From CAG-390 sp045543615 (GTDB lineage Bacteria; Bacillota; Clostridia; Oscillospirales; CAG-272), in assembly GCA_045543615.1 (NCBI GenBank), contig JAZPXL010000053.1:1-64000 (forward strand): DNA of 64,000 nt, written 5' to 3'. The translations under genes were made by a program, and so were the position numbers. The notes beneath the pieces are model-generated. The model saw only the letters and a program-made list of their open reading frames with translations. It ran no database searches and was not told where the DNA came from. Shown one piece after another: positions 8,913 through 17,791 of the stretch (positions within the stretch are counted from its first letter, which is position 1; each line of letters opens with the position of its first letter).

Positions 8913-10007
8913 TTAGTGCCGTCTTTTCTTACAAAGCACAAATGCGCCCAAAAGCGTTGCTCCTATCGGGATGGAAACAACCCCTCCACATCCACTGTCC
9001 TCGCCGTCACCGTCGGGGACCTTCTCCTCTTTTGTCGTCCCCTCGTCGCTTGTGCTCTCCTCGGGAGTTGTACTCTCCACGGGAGTTGTGCTTTCCTCAG
9101 GAGATGTGCTTTCCTCGGGAGCGGTGGTGGTTGATGGAGCAAGCGTAACCTCGGGTGTAACATCCTCGCTGTTTACCGTAAAGCCCAAACTTGAGGCAAG
9201 TAGCTTTGCTATCTCTGCGTGACCTGCTTTGTTTGGGTGAATATCCATCGCCGTGATATTTGTAAGTGTCTCGGCGTTTTCGTCAATTACTGACGGAACG
9301 TCCACGCAGATAAAGCCTGACGAAGTGCAAACGGTTTCAATGGTCTTGTTGATCTCTGCGATTATATTTCCTGCAAACTCCCCGAAAGCTTCAATTCCGG
9401 GAACGTTGTTCATAGGATTGTATTGCTTGAGGAAAACTATATCGGCATCGGGTGCTGACTCTTTGAGTATTGCAGAAATCTGCGACATATTGATACTGAA
9501 CTTAAAGAAAATCATAGCAAGTGCGCTGCCAAGCTCTGCGTTGCCCTCAAGTGCCTTGATCTCTTCTTGGGTCAGCGATGAGAGAATGGTTGCCGCCGTC
9601 ATATAGTCACTTACGCTCTCGCCTGAGATGATTGAAGCAACATCGGTTAGACTACGAAGCATATCGTTGCCACCTATCGAAATCACGACAAGCTCTGCAT
9701 TCTCAATCTGTGTCTTTACTGACGGCAGAAGAGCGAGAAGATCCTCGCTTCTGTCTCCGTTTACTGCAAGATTTTTGTAAGTCTTCGCAGAGGTAAGACT
9801 TAGCGATCTTGCAATAATATTTGCGTATGAATCGCAAGAATACGGGTCTGTTGTTTTATAGCCCTCAAGCCCGTAGCCTGTCGAAATCGAGTCTCCAAGC
9901 ACTAAAAAAGTGCTGTATTTTTTCTCTTGCGTTGCATTTGCAGGCAAAGCCACGGCAAACACAAGCAGCAACGAAATAGCAAACGCTAAAAATCTTTTTG
10001 TATTCAT
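8913..10007 (-). CDS. Secreted, membrane-anchored SGNH/GDSL hydrolase
   Basis: 364 residues. A signal peptide (1-26, cleavage near ANA) is followed by an SGNH domain with VLGDSIS (Ser40), SIGGND and DIHPN (catalytic Asp-His). From about 280 to 335 there is a Thr/Ser/Glu/Pro linker built of PEEST-like repeats. The C-terminus has a short hydrophobic segment followed by CKKRRH, a membrane-stop signal. The protein would therefore be held outside the membrane on a flexible stalk. SGNH enzymes deacylate lipids, sugars or peptidoglycan. Its promoter is at 10053-10081, and the phosphofructokinase gene follows 40 nt downstream. Confidence 0.8.
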   Translation of the reverse strand: MNTKRFLAFAISLLLVFAVALPANATQEKKYSTFLVLGDSISTGYGLEGYKTTDPYSCDSYANIIARSLSLTSAKTYKNLAVNGDRSEDLLALLPSVKTQIENAELVVISIGGNDMLRSLTDVASIISGESVSDYMTAATILSSLTQEEIKALEGNAELGSALAMIFFKFSINMSQISAILKESAPDADIVFLKQYNPMNNVPGIEAFGEFAGNIIAEINKTIETVCTSSGFICVDVPSVIDENAETLTNITAMDIHPNKAGHAEIAKLLASSLGFTVNSEDVTPEVTLAPSTTTAPEESTSPEESTTPVESTTPEESTSDEGTTKEEKVPDGDGEDSGCGGVVSIPIGATLLGAFVLCKKRRH

Positions 10008-10052
10008 AAAAATCTCCGTATATTGGTTTTTTTATATTCTGAATTTACTTTA

Positions 10053-10081
10053 ATGATAACATATTTCTTTAGATTTAGCAA
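10053..10081 (-). promoter_or_regulatory. Sigma-A promoter for the GDSL hydrolase / pfp / SDR operon
   Basis: On the minus strand, TTGCTA (10081-10076), 17 nt, TATCAT (10058-10053). Confidence 0.65.
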
Positions 10082-10129
10082 TAGATGTGACAAAAAAATA
10101 TACTATACCCCCACAAAAATACACGCCTA

Positions 10130-10158
10130 TTGCTTTTTTGTTTTCTATGTGATATAAT
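10130..10158 (+). promoter_or_regulatory. Sigma-A promoter with extended -10 for the SHOCT membrane protein
   Basis: TTGCTT (10130-10135), 17 nt, TATAAT (10153-10158). TGTGA directly precedes the -10 box. Confidence 0.75.
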
Positions 10159-10189
10159 AAATATATCAAACTTTTTCAGTGAGGCTAAA

Positions 10190-11131
10190 ATGATTAAAAA
10201 ACTGTCAAATATGAAGCTCATCAGAACCCTTGCCATACTCGGACTTGTGGCATCGATCGCATTTATTCCGCTTTCATTGCTGTTTTTGGAATACTTGCAT
10301 TTTGAAAATCTTCTGATGTTCATCCTCCCCGACGTTCTGTGTGTAGTAGCTCTGTTTTTCCTTCTTATCTCAAAAAATCCAACAGGCTCAAAGAAGGCTT
10401 TTGCCGTAGTAATGATTATTGTCCTGTTTTTCAGATTACTATCCCTAACTTCATTTTCATATTCACCCGCAGGCGCAGAAGCAGTCATACCGGTCGAGCG
10501 TCCTATTGATAATGCCGTCATAAACGGCTCGTCCTCATCAGATACAAACAACGCAACAATGTCCGGCAGCAACGGCTCGGTTAGTGGAGACATCTTTTTT
10601 GCCTATGACGAAAATGGAAATCCGTATATAGTAGGTGAATACGCACCGACATACGCAGAAAGCTCCCGACCATCGGTTACGGATATTATAATGCAGAATA
10701 TTTCCGGGTACACGCTGTGGTATAACAAGATTGTAAATCTCGTAAGCATAATTGTTCTCGTCATTCTTTTCATTTTGGGAATGAAAAGAAAAAGTGCCGT
10801 CAAATTTGCCCGAAAGCTTTCAGTAGGTGCATTTATCGGATATTTTGCCATCTTTGTAGTCTCCTCGATTTATCTGTTAGTAGTATATCCCATAACTCAC
10901 ACAAAAATGTTATGCACTACGATTCTTGGGAACGGAATAGGACTTATATTCTTCTGCCTGCTTGCTCTCTACTTCATTCGTCTTTCCGTGAGAACTGAGC
11001 CGACGGGCGAGGAGAAGCGCATACTTGAGGAGCGACTTGCAAGAATTGAAAAGGAGTTTTCTGACGGCGAGATTACAAGAGAAATATACGAGCTTAAGCG
11101 TGAGATCGCACTCTCCGACTACGATACATAA
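10190..11131 (+). CDS. Multi-pass membrane protein with SHOCT-like C-terminus
   Basis: 313 residues from ATG 10190, with GAGG just upstream. A longer frame beginning TTG 10130 overlaps the promoter and is rejected. Three membrane helices (about 11-85) are followed by a ~90-residue Ser/Asn/Gly-rich extracytoplasmic loop, three more helices (about 170-265), and a charged C-terminal helix pair. The segment LARIEKEFSDGEITREIYEL matches the SHOCT pattern, a short oligomerisation-type motif found at the ends of membrane proteins. The function is unknown. It is a single-gene transcript between its own promoter and a terminator. Confidence 0.7.
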   Translation: MIKKLSNMKLIRTLAILGLVASIAFIPLSLLFLEYLHFENLLMFILPDVLCVVALFFLLISKNPTGSKKAFAVVMIIVLFFRLLSLTSFSYSPAGAEAVIPVERPIDNAVINGSSSSDTNNATMSGSNGSVSGDIFFAYDENGNPYIVGEYAPTYAESSRPSVTDIIMQNISGYTLWYNKIVNLVSIIVLVILFILGMKRKSAVKFARKLSVGAFIGYFAIFVVSSIYLLVVYPITHTKMLCTTILGNGIGLIFFCLLALYFIRLSVRTEPTGEEKRILEERLARIEKEFSDGEITREIYELKREIALSDYDT

Positions 11132-11146
11132 GTTTTATGACAACAA

Positions 11147-11182
11147 GAAACATCCCCTCGAAATATCTCGAGGGGATGTTTC
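11147..11182. terminator. Bidirectional rho-independent terminator
   Basis: A 15-bp stem (11147-11161 region with 11168-11182; GAAACATCCCCTCGA arm) followed by TTCTTTATTT on the plus strand. It separates converging genes. Confidence 0.85.
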
Positions 11183-11222
11183 TTCTTTATTTGTGTTTGT
11201 TGATTCTTTTGCAGAGCTTTAT

Positions 11223-12800
11223 TTAATCAATCTTAATTGTAAACTGATCAAGTGGATTGCCCTCTGCGTTGTAAACCGTTACGTGCTTTGCAAAATCAGT
11301 TTCGCCCTCGTAATATATAACGCCGTAGCGAACATAATTGATTGTCTCATTTGAAAGAATGTTGAGAGTATTGCCGTCGATCAAAGCCCCTGCGGCAGGG
11401 ACAAACGTCTTGCCGTCCACGCTTACCTCAAAGCCGTTTACACCATTTTTGAGCAAAAATTCACTTCCACCCGAAAGCGTCAGAGCTACCATATTATCAT
11501 ATATACGATACGCCTCCGTTACCGTCGGGAACGGAGAGATCTCTACACCGAAGAATTTATTGAGAGTAATCTCTGCGGCACGCTTTGCAAACATCGTCTT
11601 GTCCCTGGGGTGCACGTCAACGTGGTATCCAAGATCAATGGAAACTGAAAGAGCCACGTTTTCGATTTCTGCCGCCGCACGCTGTTGAGCTGCCTTGATG
11701 GGCTCCCACTTGAGTGCGTGATCAGCAGTTGCCTTCGCAAGCTCGATAACCGTTACCGACATAAGCGGCGCATTAAAATTCTCTCTGTATGTCTCAATAA
11801 GCAATGAAAGCTGATCAAAATAAAATGCACTGTCCTGCGTGTTTGTCTCTCCCTGATACCAGACCATACCACGGAAGCGCATACCGACAAGGGGCGCAAT
11901 CATTCCGTTGTAGCCAAGGCAGGGGATGAGATTGCCCGACGAGGTGGAGGAATATGCAGTCTTTCCCGATGCGATATATTCATTGTAAGCATCTCTGGGA
12001 AGCCAGAAGGCAAGTGACGAGCCGCTTACAGCCGCCTGCACAAGTCCAACAGGAACGCCAAGCTCCTCTTGTATTCTCTTTCCAAACATAAAGCCGACGG
12101 CAGAAAAGGTCTTTACCACCTCGGGATTGACTCTTGACCACGCAACATCGCCCTCTGCATCTGCAAGCTCATAATGACTTTCAGTATGATTGAGGCGCAT
12201 AATTCGGATATTTTCCTGCGTCGCGCTCTCAATTTCGTTTCGGTGAATATCCTCGCTCCACGCAAGCGTCCACACCATATTGGACTGTCCACCGAGCAAA
12301 AATACCTCGCCCACGCAAACATCTTTAAGCGTAAGCCTTGATGTATCGCTAATGATCACAAGCTCTGCGCCTTCGGCCGCCTCCATAGGTGGCAGATATA
12401 CCTCAAACACGCCATCGCTGACCTCTCCATAGTAGATGGCGTTACCAAAGGATACAGCAATATGCTCGTCAACAGTTCTTCCACGAATCAAATTTACTGC
12501 ACGGCGTTGGAGCACCATATGGCTGTCAACGGTAAAATGAGGCTCAATAATCTGCCTCTGCTCGTCCTCTGGCAGGGACAGAGAAGCCTCAAAGGTAGGC
12601 GTTTGTGTTACTTTATCAAGATTTACCGTGTCGGTTATATCACATAAATATGCTGGCATTTTGATTTCCTCCGTGGGTGGAAGAGGTGGATTTGTTTCGT
12701 CCGGACTTGTGGACTCATCTGCGTTGCCCGTGTTTGTGTTGCAGGCAGTCAGAAGTGAGCACAGGCTAAGCATAAGTGCAAGCAAACGCAATCTCTTCAT
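11223..12800 (-). CDS. Sialate O-acetylesterase-like lipoprotein
   Basis: 525 residues from ATG 12800. This ATG overlaps the upstream stop as ATGA and follows GGAGG by 8 nt. The signal peptide has lipobox LLTAC. The SGNH-type esterase domain shows GGQSNM (nucleophile Ser), VSGSSLAFW, WYQGETN and DVHPRDK (Asp-His), the standard set of the sialate 9-O-acetylesterase family. Such enzymes remove O-acetyl groups from sialic acids or related glycans so that the sugar can be used. It is the second gene of a two-gene operon with the secreted protein at 12797-13978. Confidence 0.82.
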   Translation of the reverse strand: MKRLRLLALMLSLCSLLTACNTNTGNADESTSPDETNPPLPPTEEIKMPAYLCDITDTVNLDKVTQTPTFEASLSLPEDEQRQIIEPHFTVDSHMVLQRRAVNLIRGRTVDEHIAVSFGNAIYYGEVSDGVFEVYLPPMEAAEGAELVIISDTSRLTLKDVCVGEVFLLGGQSNMVWTLAWSEDIHRNEIESATQENIRIMRLNHTESHYELADAEGDVAWSRVNPEVVKTFSAVGFMFGKRIQEELGVPVGLVQAAVSGSSLAFWLPRDAYNEYIASGKTAYSSTSSGNLIPCLGYNGMIAPLVGMRFRGMVWYQGETNTQDSAFYFDQLSLLIETYRENFNAPLMSVTVIELAKATADHALKWEPIKAAQQRAAAEIENVALSVSIDLGYHVDVHPRDKTMFAKRAAEITLNKFFGVEISPFPTVTEAYRIYDNMVALTLSGGSEFLLKNGVNGFEVSVDGKTFVPAAGALIDGNTLNILSNETINYVRYGVIYYEGETDFAKHVTVYNAEGNPLDQFTIKID

Positions 12801-13978
12801 CCCTGCACTCCTCCGTCGCACGCATAGATGAGCGTGAGAATCTTGTTTTCATATTTGCTGTACTGATAATTGACACGGATGGGTGTATCAGCATCAACGA
12901 TCTGTTTCAGCCCCTCATAATAAAGCGCATCTATCTCATCCGAAACCGGTGCGTATTTTGCGCTGTCAAGCCCTCCCACAAGTGAGTCAAGCTTGTCTCT
13001 TGCCTCCGTTTTTGCCAAAGCAAGCTCATCTGGGTTTACCGTCAGACGCTTTGCATTCTCAAGTGACAGAAGAAGCGAATCGTAAACCGCAAGCACCTCT
13101 TTTGTGGTTTTTGTTCTTGCAAAACGGCGTGTGGCGTCGGCAAGCGTATTATTTGCGGCAGTTTGACTTGACTTTGTGTAGCCCGCCGCCTCGGTAATGG
13201 CACCCACAGCCGCCTTGAGAGAGGCGAGCTTTTCTTGTCGCAGAGAGACTACCTCTGCCATTGCATTGAAATTCGGTCTGTCCTCCTCGTTGTAATCAGT
13301 CGAGGCACGGAAGGTGAGCCAACGCTGGAGTGCTTTGGGGCTTGGAGTTACAAAATCCGAGCCGAACACAAGCCAGAAGCTATCCCCCGACTTCATCGTC
13401 ACATCCATTGCATAGGCATTTTCTGCTGCATCCACAAGCGCATAGCGTCGGTCAAGAGAAATGCGATAGACCTGTCCGTCATTCCCCACTCCCTCTGCTA
13501 CATATTCAAAATATGTATCGGGAGAATAATGAATATAGCTCTTGCCCGTAGAGCCGTTTATGTGCGAGGAGTCGCTGTCACTTGTTATGTGAAGCGTAAT
13601 GTCCTTGTTGGCAATCACTTTAATCAAGGTTGACTCACCTATTGTTGCCGTTGACGACCAACGATTTGCAAGCGTTTTGTTTCCCTGAAGCTTGTCTGTG
13701 GTGTTGTTGCCGTTTACATAGTTTTTGTACCTCTGCGGACTCTCAAGTGTACCGTAATAATATGCGTAGGAGAAAAAATCACCCTCGACGGTGTATCCAC
13801 CTGCGGCTATTGCATCAATACATAGAGAGAGCATATCCCCCGTACCAATTGCATCTGACCACAAAGCGTCTTTTTTCATATTCACAGAAGCACCTCCCTC
13901 AGCCGAAACAGCAAAAATTGAAAATCCAACCGACAAAAGCATCAATGTCGCAAGCAATGCGACCACTGTCTTTTTCAT
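12797..13978 (-). CDS. Secreted protein of unknown function, operon partner of the esterase
   Basis: 393 residues from ATG 13978, with GGAGG 7 nt upstream. The signal peptide ends near VSAEG. The middle part is rich in aromatic and Asn/Ser residues with alternating beta-type sequence, as in a carbohydrate-binding beta-sandwich. From about 255 to 345 it is strongly helical (a three-helix bundle such as FIVAR-type modules, e.g. TKTTKEVLAVYDSLLLSLEN). I do not recognise the family with certainty. The 4-bp stop/start overlap with the sialate O-acetylesterase gene suggests joint action on a host or dietary glycan. Confidence 0.6.
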   Translation of the reverse strand: MKKTVVALLATLMLLSVGFSIFAVSAEGGASVNMKKDALWSDAIGTGDMLSLCIDAIAAGGYTVEGDFFSYAYYYGTLESPQRYKNYVNGNNTTDKLQGNKTLANRWSSTATIGESTLIKVIANKDITLHITSDSDSSHINGSTGKSYIHYSPDTYFEYVAEGVGNDGQVYRISLDRRYALVDAAENAYAMDVTMKSGDSFWLVFGSDFVTPSPKALQRWLTFRASTDYNEEDRPNFNAMAEVVSLRQEKLASLKAAVGAITEAAGYTKSSQTAANNTLADATRRFARTKTTKEVLAVYDSLLLSLENAKRLTVNPDELALAKTEARDKLDSLVGGLDSAKYAPVSDEIDALYYEGLKQIVDADTPIRVNYQYSKYENKILTLIYACDGGVQG

Positions 13979-14138
13979 ATAAACCTCCACTATTTTGGAA
14001 TTTTTGTCATTTCAAGAATACGTTTTTAAAATATTTTTGTTTACATATTATAACTATATTATAATTATAACACGCTGCATTTCAGTAAATAAGGTACTAT
14101 TAACTCAAAAAAGACTATTATTCAACTATTAAACTCAA

Positions 14139-14161
14139 AAGCCCGCAAGGAATACGGGCTT
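14139..14161 (-). terminator. Terminator downstream of the spore-protein gene
   Basis: A 7-bp GC-rich stem (14139-14145 with 14155-14161) is followed on the minus strand by TTTTGAG. Confidence 0.6.
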
Positions 14162-14165
14162 GTGT

Positions 14166-14191
14166 GTCCCCTCGGATAATTCCGAGGGGAC
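14166..14191. terminator. Second hairpin in the tandem terminator region
   Basis: A 10-bp perfect stem (14166-14175 with 14182-14191) is followed by TTTTTGCCTTTTTT on the plus strand. Bases 14205-14213 can also pair with 14142-14150, enclosing this hairpin. Confidence 0.6.
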
Positions 14192-14268
14192 TTTTTGCCT
14201 TTTTTCCTTGCGGACGGGGTAGTGGATGATGTGACTTTATATTTTCACATTATCCTATTTGGAGCAAA

Positions 14269-14454
14269 TTACTTGCCTGCCTTGAGATCGTTTTCGTACT
14301 TCTCAACCATCTTCTTAACCATCTGACCACCAACGGAGCCTGCCTGACGGGCAGTGATATCACCGTTGTAACCCTGGTTAAGTGTTACGCCAACCTCGTT
14401 GGCTGCTTCCATTTTAAACTGCTCAAGAGCCTTCTTAGCATTCTTGTTTGCCAT
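14269..14454 (-). CDS. Alpha/beta-type small acid-soluble spore protein
   Basis: 61 residues from ATG 14454. AGGAGAAAAAACGAA lies upstream; the longer frame from 14484 runs through this RBS and is rejected. The sequence shows both conserved SASP blocks: a KMEAANEVGV segment (the germination-protease region) and YNGDITARQAGSVGGQMVKK (the DNA-binding block). These proteins coat spore DNA, give UV and heat resistance, and are degraded at germination. In Bacillus, expression comes from sigma-G in the forespore; no convincing sigma-A promoter is seen here. This is direct evidence of an endospore former. Confidence 0.95.
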   Translation of the reverse strand: MANKNAKKALEQFKMEAANEVGVTLNQGYNGDITARQAGSVGGQMVKKMVEKYENDLKAGK

Positions 14455-14480
14455 TTCGTTTTTTCTCCTGTTCTCTTTGC

Positions 14481-14587
14481 GCACCGAGGACTAGCCTTGC
14501 GATGCAATCTATATCAATGAGAATACATCGTGACATAAGCTAATTTCACTCACGCAGAGCTACTTCACAGTCGCTTCGCCTCGGTGC
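14481..14587 (-). other. Structured leader-like element upstream of the spore-protein gene
   Basis: Ends 14481-14489 and 14579-14587 form a perfect 9-bp stem (GCACCGAGG arm). Inside, a 7-bp stem (CGATGTA with TGCATCG, minus strand) forms a sub-hairpin. The closing stem ends 12 nt before the spore-protein RBS, so on the minus strand it would be its 5' leader. The conserved sequences of T-box, SRP RNA and 6S RNA were not found. The remaining 14588-14687 stretch is AT-rich with nothing recognised. Confidence 0.4.
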
Positions 14588-14687
14588 ATTCTCTGCTATT
14601 ATTGTTGACCGCAATTCCTTTATTATTACTTCCATTTTTTGCGCATTTCTGCGTTTTCGCCCGTATCGCTAAAAAGGCAAAAAAGGG

Positions 14688-14716
14688 TTGACAAATCTGT
14701 TCATTTCGTTTATAAT
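14688..14716 (+). promoter_or_regulatory. Consensus sigma-A promoter for tyrS
   Basis: TTGACA (14688-14693), 17 nt, TATAAT (14711-14716). The ~68-nt leader carries no T-box motif. Confidence 0.85.
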
Positions 14717-14790
14717 TATAATGTATTTATATGCCGACGTGGCTTTTTTCATTTTAAAAATTATTTGCAATCGAAAAAGGATAAAGGATT

Positions 14791-16014
14791 ATGACTATTT
14801 ACGAAGAACTGAAAGCGAGAAATCTTGTAGCTCAGGTTACCGATGAGGCTGAGATCTGCGATCTTATAAACAATGGTAAGGCTACATTCTATATCGGCTT
14901 TGACCCCACAGCTGACTCACTGACCGCAGGTCACTTTATGGCTCTTACACTTATGCGCCGTCTGCAGATGGCAGGCAACAAGCCCATCGCTCTTATCGGT
15001 GGTGGTACTGCTATGATAGGCGATCCCTCGGGACGTACCGATATGCGCACTATGATGACAAGGGAGACTATCGAGCACAACTGCGCTTGCTTCCGTGCTC
15101 AGATGTCAAGCTTCATCGACTTCTCCGATGACAAGGCTATTATGGTCAACAACGCCGATTGGCTTCTTGACCTCAACTACGTTGATTTCATCCGTGACAT
15201 CGGTACACATTTCAGCGTAAACAAGATGCTCTCTGCAGAATGCTACAAGCAGAGAATGGAGAAGGGACTTTCCTTCCTTGAGTTCAACTATATGATTATG
15301 CAGAGCTATGACTTCTATGCTCTCTACCAGAAATACGGCTGCAACCTCCAGTGCGGTGGCGATGACCAGTGGTCAAATATGCTTGGTGGTACTGAGCTTA
15401 TCCGTCGCAAGCTTGCTCGTGATGCATACGCACTCACAATTACCCTTCTTCTCGACTCAAACGGCAAGAAGATGGGCAAGACAGCAGGAAATGCAGTTTG
15501 GCTCGATCCCAAGAAGACCACTCCCTACGATTTCTATCAGTATTGGAGAAACGTTGCTGATGCAGACGTTCTCAAGTGCATCAGAATGCTCACCTTCCTC
15601 CCCGTTGAGCAGATCGACGAGATGGATGCGTGGGAGGGCAGCCAGCTCAACCGTGCAAAAGAAATTCTTGCATACGAGCTTACCTCCCTCGTTCACGGCA
15701 AGGATGCAGCAGATGCCGCAGAGGCAAGTGCAAAGGCTCTCTTTGGAGCAGGTGCCGACGCTGCGATCCCCACAGCCGAAATTACCGAGAGCGATCTCGA
15801 TGCCGCAGGCTCTATTGACATCCTCACACTTATGGTTAAGGCAGGTCTCGTTCCCTCCAAGTCCGAGGCAAGACGTGCTGTCGACCAGGGTGGCGTTACC
15901 GTTGACGGCGAGAAGGTAACCGACATCAAGACAGCGTACTCTGCTGACGCTATCCGCAGTGGTATCGTTATTCGCCGTGGCAAGAAGGCGTTTAAGAAGG
16001 TTATCATTAAGTAA
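14791..16014 (+). CDS. tyrS: Tyrosyl-tRNA synthetase
   Basis: 407 residues, the normal length for the bacterial TyrRS. It charges tRNA-Tyr. The class I HIGH-type motif is AGHFMAL near residue 45, and the KMSKS loop reads KMGKT (about 230). GGDDQWSNM and TPYDFYQYWRN are TyrRS-specific. The C-terminus carries an S4 RNA-binding domain (SKSEARRAVDQGGVTVDGEK). It starts at ATG 14791 after AAAGGATAAAGG. It is a single-gene transcript from the 14688 promoter to the terminator at 16025. The leader is too short for a T-box, so tyrosine-specific antitermination is not indicated. Confidence 0.97.
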   Translation: MTIYEELKARNLVAQVTDEAEICDLINNGKATFYIGFDPTADSLTAGHFMALTLMRRLQMAGNKPIALIGGGTAMIGDPSGRTDMRTMMTRETIEHNCACFRAQMSSFIDFSDDKAIMVNNADWLLDLNYVDFIRDIGTHFSVNKMLSAECYKQRMEKGLSFLEFNYMIMQSYDFYALYQKYGCNLQCGGDDQWSNMLGGTELIRRKLARDAYALTITLLLDSNGKKMGKTAGNAVWLDPKKTTPYDFYQYWRNVADADVLKCIRMLTFLPVEQIDEMDAWEGSQLNRAKEILAYELTSLVHGKDAADAAEASAKALFGAGADAAIPTAEITESDLDAAGSIDILTLMVKAGLVPSKSEARRAVDQGGVTVDGEKVTDIKTAYSADAIRSGIVIRRGKKAFKKVIIK

Positions 16015-16024
16015 TCATAAAACA

Positions 16025-16055
16025 AAAAGTCCGTAGGCGTTGCCTACGGACTTTT
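16025..16055. terminator. Rho-independent terminator after tyrS
   Basis: A 14-bp perfect stem (16025-16038 with 16042-16055) with A-rich left arm and TTTT right end. It can also serve the converging SGNH gene. Confidence 0.9.
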
Positions 16056-16077
16056 GTCCATATTGGTTTGTTCTCTC

Positions 16078-16692
16078 TCAAAGTGATCTGATAATATCTG
16101 CCAGCTTGTCTGCGTAGTACATACAAGCCCTCTCCGACATATGCACTCCGTCCGGCATATATTCGGGATTAGTGGGATCAAGCACCTCGTCGGCGTAAAA
16201 ATCGACAATTAAAACTCCCTCCTCTGATGCAACCTCGGTGAAAGCTCTGTGAAAGTCATCGTGAGTAAGTCCGTCTGTACGAACTGCTGCACGTCTCTTT
16301 CTCATACCCGTAAGGACTATAAGCGTTTTACCATCAAACTTTTTCTTTAATTTGCGAATGAGTGTGCGAAGCGCACCCGTATAGCTTTCGGGTGTCAAAT
16401 CTCCCACCTCTCCAAGAGGTATTCCGTGGACGGCATCGTTGCCCTCGCCCTGCAAAAGCACGATGTCGCAGTCCTCGTCTATTTTCTCCACACGCTCAAT
16501 ATAGCTGTCATTCCGACTCTCACACGGCGTAATGTTTGAACCACTGACACCGAAATTGCGAACACGGGCACGAAGTCTGAGCCCCAGCATAAGTGGATAG
16601 TTCATATCCGAAAGAGGACGGCCGTCATCGTCAACTATTACTCTCGTGTTGGATGCGCCAATGCAAAAAATAGTTTTTCCATTAGTATTCAT
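16078..16692 (-). CDS. SGNH/GDSL hydrolase, cytoplasmic form
   Basis: 204 residues from ATG 16692, with GGGAGG 9 nt upstream. The first block reads FCIGASNTR, a GDS variant with Ser in the nucleophile place. Further blocks are NFGVSGSN, LLQGEGNDAVHG (GxND block) and DGVHMSERA (Asp-x-x-His). No signal peptide or lipobox is present, unlike the other SGNH proteins in the window. The very short untranslated leader places the promoter -10 box only 21 nt from the ATG. The substrate is unknown. Confidence 0.8.
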   Translation of the reverse strand: MNTNGKTIFCIGASNTRVIVDDDGRPLSDMNYPLMLGLRLRARVRNFGVSGSNITPCESRNDSYIERVEKIDEDCDIVLLQGEGNDAVHGIPLGEVGDLTPESYTGALRTLIRKLKKKFDGKTLIVLTGMRKRRAAVRTDGLTHDDFHRAFTEVASEEGVLIVDFYADEVLDPTNPEYMPDGVHMSERACMYYADKLADIIRSL

Positions 16693-16712
16693 TTGCAAAC
16701 ACCTCCCAAAAA

Positions 16713-16741
16713 AGTATACCACACCCACCCGATATTGTCAA
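16713..16741 (-). promoter_or_regulatory. Sigma-A promoter for the SGNH hydrolase
   Basis: On the minus strand, TTGACA (16741-16736), 17 nt ending in TGTGG, TATACT (16718-16713). The following 245 bases to 16986 are AT-rich, with nothing further recognised. Confidence 0.8.
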
Positions 16742-16986
16742 CAAAAAGAGCAACTTTCGTGCTTCATTTTCAAAAAACTGCCTTTTTCTCTTTATTTTAT
16801 ATTATTATAAATAATAAGTATAAAAAAATATCAAAGTTTTATTATAAAATTTAGAAAAAGTATAGATTTTTGTCGTGATTTGTGGTATTATTATATTGTG
16901 TGTGGATTTGTCAAGAACAATGAAGACTTCTCCCCATCCCACACGAAAAAACATTTCGCACATTTTGTGCTTTTTCGGAGAAAACA

Positions 16987-17733
16987 ATGCTTACAGATCT
17001 TCAAAAAGCGAGCTTTCTTAAAAGAATATCTGCTTTCCTGCTCGACTTTATTTTGTTAATTATACTCGTTACAGGTATCGCTTTTGCGATGTCTGCCATC
17101 TTCGGCTTTGACTCTTACAGCGAGTCGCTTGAGTCGCTCTACGCAAAATATGAGACGGAGCACGGCGTGTCATTTGACATAAGCCTTGAGGAATACGAAG
17201 CCCTCTCAGACGAGGAGAAAGCAACGTATGACTCTGCGTACGATGCATTTCTCAACGATGAGGAAGCAAATTATACATATAATATGCTCATAAGCCTCAC
17301 CCTGCTTATCACGTCGCTCAGCATCCTCATCGCCTATCTTGCTCTTGAGTTTGCCGTTCCTGCCATTGTCGGAAACGGTCAAACTGTCGGCAAAAAGATT
17401 TTCTCTCTCGCCGTTATGAGAACGGACGGCATCAAAATCAGCAACCTCTCTCTTTTCATTCGCACTGTGCTTGGTAAATATACCCTTGAAACAATGGTTG
17501 CAGTTTTCATCGTGCTTATGCTCTATTTCGGCTCGATTGGCATCGTAGGCGGAGTGGTGCTCTTGCTCATACTTGTGCTTCAGGTGGTGCTTCTCATCGT
17601 CACAAAGACGAATTCCTGTATTCACGATCTCCTCTCAAACACCGTGGTCGTCGATATGGCAAGCCAGATGATTTTTGAGAACGAGGAGGAGCGTGACGAA
17701 TATATCAAGTCGCACTCCATCGTCGAGAGCTGA
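16987..17733 (+). CDS. RDD family membrane protein
   Basis: 248 residues. An RDD-type domain is visible: FLKRISAFLLDFILL at the N-terminus (the Arg and Asp that name the family), and GNGQTVGKKIFSLAVMRTDG before the third helix. A ~45-residue acidic loop separates helices 1 and 2. Four to five membrane segments are predicted by eye. RDD proteins have no single established role; some are transport-associated. The next gene, the importer ATPase, starts 58 nt downstream with no hairpin between, so co-transcription is possible. Confidence 0.8.
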   Translation: MLTDLQKASFLKRISAFLLDFILLIILVTGIAFAMSAIFGFDSYSESLESLYAKYETEHGVSFDISLEEYEALSDEEKATYDSAYDAFLNDEEANYTYNMLISLTLLITSLSILIAYLALEFAVPAIVGNGQTVGKKIFSLAVMRTDGIKISNLSLFIRTVLGKYTLETMVAVFIVLMLYFGSIGIVGGVVLLLILVLQVVLLIVTKTNSCIHDLLSNTVVVDMASQMIFENEEERDEYIKSHSIVES

Positions 17734-17791
17734 CGCTCGGACTTAAAAAAGCAAACAAAAAATATTTGACATATAAGAAAAGGAAGAAACA

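Noticed and set aside
14717..14790. T-box riboswitch upstream of tyrS
   Set aside because: The leader from the promoter is only ~68 nt, and the AGGGTGGNACCGCG T-box sequence is absent.
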